From contig NC_080078.1 in NCBI RefSeq assembly GCF_949987535.1, positions 27,362,942 to 27,426,941 of the forward strand: DNA of 64,000 nt, read 5' to 3'. Below, one piece after another: positions 60,048 to 64,000 of the stretch. Both the position numbers and the translations under genes were made by a program. How positions within the stretch are numbered: the stretch's first letter is position 1; the number at the start of each line of letters is the position of its first letter. Origin of the DNA: Balaenoptera acutorostrata. Its lineage: Eukaryota > Chordata > Mammalia > Artiodactyla > Balaenopteridae. The notes beneath the pieces are model-generated. The model was given only the letters and a program-made list of their open reading frames with translations. It was not told the DNA's origin and made no database searches.

Positions 60048-60432
60048 AAGTCTTAGTCCATTTGGGCTGCTATAACAAAATACCACAGACTTAACAAATA
60101 CCGTAGGTTAAACAACAAATATTATATTTGAAATAAGTAACTATATTTCTTATAGCTATAGAGGCTGGGAAGTCCAAAATCAATATGCAGCAGATCCAGT
60201 ATTGGGTGAGGGCCCACTTCCTGGTTCAAAGACACCTCACTGTGTCCTCACATGGGGTAAGGGAGCCCCCTGGGTTTCTTTCATAAGGACGCTAATCCCA
60301 TTTATGAGAGCTCTACCTTCATGACCTAATCACATCAAAAAGACCCCACCTCCTACTCCTAATAACATCACATTGGAGGTTGGGATTTCAACATTAAAAT
60401 TTGGGGGGACACAGACATTCAGTTCAAAATAG
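60048..60432 (-). mobile_element. MaLR LTR (MST/MLT1-like), minus orientation
   Basis: AGTCTTAGTCCATTTGGGCTG ... ATTGGGTGAGGGCCCACTTC ... GGACACAGACATTCAGTTC. Confidence 0.9.
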
Positions 60433-60433
60433 C

Positions 60434-60865
60434 TAACAAGGACTTCCTCCTTGACCAAACTCTAGTCAAGCTCCCTTGTTCCCTCTTGTTGATTAGACCT
60501 TGTCCTTGGATGACCATCCTTGGCCAGTGGTCCTTGGTCTGCTGTCTTTGGCCTGCTGAGCCCAGGTCAGCAAGAATCCTGCTGAGCCTGTTTAGCAAGA
60601 ATCACTCCCTACCCTTGATACCTTATTAAGTTCTTCCCAATAATTTTCTTTCCAATGATTCTCTCACCCCACCCCATTTGCTATAAATCCCCAACTGTCC
60701 CTGTAGTTTTTGGAGTTGAGTTTAATCTCTCTTCCCTATTGCAATAGTCTTGAATAGTCTTGCTTGCCTGTTTAGCATTTACAATTTTTATTTTAACTTC
60801 TTTGCCTTTGTCCAGGTTATCAGCTACTGCCTCCTGACCTACATCAAATATAGTGGTGAGAGTGG
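60434..60865 (+). mobile_element. Putative ERV LTR
   Basis: TTTGCTATAAATCCCCAAC (TATA-like), GGAGTTGAGTTTAATCTCTC and GTCTTGAATAGTCTTGCTTG give a retroviral-LTR layout. No viral coding sequence is adjacent. Confidence 0.55.
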
Positions 60866-61494
60866 ATGTATGGGTCAGTGTCAGTGCAGAAAATAGGGAA
60901 GACCCAACAGGACCGATTGATGAGCATTTAATGAAAGGACTGTTTCCAAAATGTGGGCAAAGCTAAAGTAACCCAACAAGAGATGGTGAAGTACCCCAGG
61001 GCTAGGCTAGCAACAGTGGGGTGGCTCTCACATGTCCCCTACACATGAAGGAGCAAGTGAAGAAAGCAGTTACCGAAACCTCATCAAAGCAGGGGAGGAG
61101 GGTACCTCACAAGACCTGTGTCTTAGGTAGAAGAACACAACAATGTTTACCACAGCTAGATGGGAAGGCAGCCTGTTGACTCATGACCCTGACCCTTCTG
61201 TTCTCCTGCCCCCGATCTCCTGCTGGTGGAAGAACTCAACCAGAACCCACAGGGCAAGGGAGGCTGGTGATGGAGTCCAAAGAGGTTGGTCTCCTGGAAA
61301 GCAGAGCAGGGAGGAGTGGGGTGGAGGATGGATCTGGGGAGAGGGTGTGGTGAGAGTCGGAGAATCTGCATCACAATAAATATTGTTGACTTGTGCAGAC
61401 TTCAGTGGAAGAGTTTCCATGTTTGCCAATTAAGGATCATGCCAGGGTGGGGAGTAAAATGGATATTTTGTATCATATTAAGGAAGTATTTTTT
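60866..61494. other. Intergenic, unrecognised segment
   Basis: No gene recognised. Confidence 0.5.
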
Positions 61495-62110
61495 TTTTAA
61501 GTTTTTCTTTTAAAAACAAGAATGGATTTTGAATCTTATCCATGCCTTTTTGTCTTCTGTGCAGATGATATTCTGTTTTTTTCTCTTCTATTCTATTCAT
61601 ATAGTGAATTATATTAGTAAGGAGTGTACTTTGAGGAATACTTGCCTTCTTGGGAGAAACCCCGCTTGGTCATGGAACATGAGTACTGTTGGATTCTGTT
61701 GGTTGGTATTTTATTTAGATTTTTGTGTGGATATTCACAAGTGAAAGAGAATGGTCTGTATTTTCTTTTGTGTTGTGTTATCTTTTTCAGCTTCATAAAA
61801 ATACAGACAAGCTTTCCTCTTCCTGTTTTTGAAGAATCTATTCTCACCTTGCGTATTTTTTTCCCTTGCCAGCTGAACTTGGAAATGCATTTCCCCTATA
61901 ACCTAATTTGAGAAGATATCCTACTTCAACATTGTTGGATCTTCCTATTTTAGATGGGTCAGGATCATTTGGGTTTAATTTTCAATTCATAGAATTTGAG
62001 GAAAGAGTGGCTTGAAATAATCCTGCAGAGGTGGCAGGGACCTTCAGGCAAATCTTTGCAAAATTTTGTTCTATTTTCAGACAAAAACTAGTGAAGGGTT
62101 TTCGATAGGT
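61495..62110 (-). mobile_element. Old L1 ORF2 fragment, minus orientation
   Basis: AATGGATTTTGAATCTTATCC ... GAGAAACCCCGCTTGGTCAT ... GGATATTCACAAGTG is reversed L1M reverse-transcriptase sequence. Confidence 0.8.
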
Positions 62111-62159
62111 CAGTTGCACTATCAGATTTGACATTCTAAAGATCTCATGTTGACTTGCT

Positions 62160-62325
62160 TATCTTGGGAAAATTACTCTTCTAAGCTTCAGTTTCTACAT
62201 CTATAAATCATAGGAAAAAAATCTGTGTTATAGAGTTTGAGAAAATCATTTGAGGTAAGTGATATCTATAAATACTTATCCCTGAGTCTGTCTGGCATGT
62301 CATAAACATTTATAAATAAAACTAA
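62160..62325 (+). repeat. MIR SINE fragment
   Basis: AAGCTTCAGTTTCTACATCT ... GTTATAGAGTTTGAGAAAAT is MIR-like. Confidence 0.6.
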
Positions 62326-62339
62326 TATTATTTTTTGTG

Positions 62340-62720
62340 CATATTCATTCAAGTTATTCTTTTTTCATGGGTTTAAGCAGTAGTTTTGTAGGTTCTTCAT
62401 ATGAAAAATATACCCTTCTCATAAAGATCATTCCTAGACCCATATGTATACTTTTGGGAGTGGAACCTTCTTACATTGTTGGCTTTTGGGAAACCTATTG
62501 ATTTCTGTATATTTATCTTGTATCCAGCCATCTTACTGAACTCTTTTATGAATTCCTATATTTCTTCAGCTAATTCTTTTTATTTTCCTGGTTATTCAAT
62601 CACGTTTGCACACACTGTTTATTTCCTTTTCAAACCATTATTTGTGAATTACCTTCAACTTGAATTTATTTGGAGGATAATATTTATCCTTGGAATCCAA
62701 GCCAGAATTGCATATTACAA
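62340..62720 (-). mobile_element. Old L1 ORF2 fragment, minus orientation
   Basis: TATTGATTTCTGTATATTTATC ... CCAGCCATCTTACTGAACTC, reversed L1M ORF2. Probably the continuation of, or a neighbour to, 61495-62110. Confidence 0.8.
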
Positions 62721-63147
62721 ATAGATTTCTTGGTGGAGAAGTGACCCACAGTTTAAATTACCTCTGAAGTTGAATAGGATGGTAATTGCAATGATTGCAC
62801 AAGACACCATTTAGAAATTAAAAGTTGGATATTTAACTTACCAGGTGGAATAGAAAACAGGTTATTATGTGTATGGTTGAGTTTAATGGGCTGTCTATAC
62901 AACCTCCACATTCCCTATGTATAATCATGTATTTATTCTGTCTTGAACTAAGGAAAGGTCAGAGAGGTTTAATTACATACCTCTTCCCCTCACACCTTAC
63001 TGTTGATCTGGAATATAAAATAGGTCTTGATTTCTAGAATTGCTGACTATGCTTGTCACTAAATAAACATTATGTATATTTAAATGCAACGAACAGCATA
63101 TAGAGGGCATATAGTTCTAGTGCAGTTCCTGACATATAATAGGTGCT
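62721..63147. other. Intergenic, unrecognised segment
   Basis: Nothing recognised except a short L2/MIR-like end at 63120-63147. Confidence 0.45.
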
Positions 63148-63508
63148 ATAGACTGAATATTTGTGTTCCCCCCAGAACTTATATGTTGAAATACTAACCC
63201 CCAATGTGTTTAGGAGTTGGCATTTGGGGAGGTGATTAGGTCATGAGGATGGAGTCCTCGTGAATAGGATTTGTGCTCTTTAAAGGAGGCTCCAGAGAGC
63301 TCTCACACCTTTTTCCATCACATGAGGACACAGTGAGAAGACAACTGTCTATGAACCAGGAAGCAGGCTCTTACCAGACACTGAATATGCCAGTGGCTTG
63401 ATCTTGAGCTTCCCAGTCTCCAGAACTGTGAGGAATAAATGTTTGTTGTTTAAGCCACCTAGTATATGAGATTTTTGTTATAGTAGCCTGAACTGACTAT
63501 GACGATAG
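63148..63508 (+). mobile_element. MaLR LTR (MST/MLT1-like)
   Basis: GCTATAGACTGAATATTTGTG ... ACTATGAACCAGGAAGCAGG-like ... GTTATAGTAGCCTGAACTGAC, full length. Confidence 0.92.
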
Positions 63509-63871
63509 GATACAATACACATAGCTTTCTGTCTCCTCTCTTTTAAACGCATATGTCCAAGGACTATAGCCCCGTAATTTCAATCCCCTAATTTAAGTTC
63601 TTCCCATGCTCTACTAAGCCTACATAGTCTGCCTCCTGTCTCCTTTCCATCCTCCTTTTCTACTACTTTCTCCTTGCTTCCCTCACTCCAGCCTCAAAGA
63701 TCTTGATCTTCCTTAAGCCTTTGAAATTTGAATGAATGAATGTTACAACCTCTAGCACATAATTTGTGATGATAAACAATAAAATGATCATGGCTTGAAT
63801 TAGCAGTATCTGACACCACATGCTGATATTTCCTGGTCTGGGGGACCCCTGGGAAGCTGAAATTTTAAAGC
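63509..63871. other. Intergenic, unrecognised segment
   Basis: Nothing recognised. Confidence 0.5.
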
Positions 63872-64000
63872 TTAGGGATTGTTAAGGACCAAATTGCGTC
63901 CCTTCCAAATTCATATGTTGAGGTCTTAACCTCTAATATGACTGTATTTGGAGATATGGACTGTGAAGAGGAGTTAAGGTTAAATTAAGGTCATAGGAGT
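63872..64000 (+). mobile_element. MaLR LTR, running off the window
   Basis: ATTGTTAAGGACCAAATTGCG ... CAAATTCATATGTTGAGGTC is the start of another MST/MLT1-type LTR. Confidence 0.8.

Overview
The window is mammalian nuclear DNA, most likely from a cetacean. The main evidence is seven copies of the tRNA-Glu-derived CHR-type SINE, several almost identical to each other, together with L1, MIR, L2, MaLR LTRs, hAT-Charlie elements and a ruminant/cetacean-type mariner MITE. There is no bacterial, phage or CRISPR content. Species assignment within Cetartiodactyla is inference from repeat type.

One protein-coding gene can be supported: ERCC4 (XPF), the catalytic subunit of the ERCC1-XPF structure-specific endonuclease. 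It lies on the minus strand in the left 19 kb. Exon 1 (ATG at 18856), exons 2, 3, 4, 5 and 6 (ending at 3937) are all intact. Every exon has GT/AG-type borders and joins the next in frame. The 1102 coding bases cover codons 1-367 plus one base, i.e. the degenerate helicase-like half of the protein. The rest, including the nuclease and HhH domains, lies beyond position 1. A CpG-rich promoter/5' UTR with a 42-bp tandem repeat sits just upstream (18857-19110).

The introns hold fossils: a hAT-Charlie transposase remnant in intron 5, MER5A in intron 3, and in the 8.6-kb intron 2 an L2 split by an L1, several MIRs and a 4.3-kb L1 with both ends and a target-site duplication but a deleted middle. 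From about 19.1 kb to 64 kb I find no gene. This fits the known human arrangement, in which ERCC4 is followed upstream by a long gene-poor interval. That stretch is a layered record of transposition (MaLR and ERV LTRs, L1, MIR, L2, MER5A/MER20, SINEs, microsatellites) with some repeat-free AT-rich islands that could be conserved enhancers.

I looked for an undescribed system and do not see one. The most useful observations are the 42-bp repeat in the ERCC4 5' region, strand-skewed intron 1, precisely dated insertion nests (22.8-23.5 kb and 54.2-55.3 kb), a recent 5'-truncated SINE with a perfect 17-bp duplication, and candidate CTCF and enhancer sites. Repeat boundaries without a stated duplication are approximate, and subfamily names come from recall, not from a database search.
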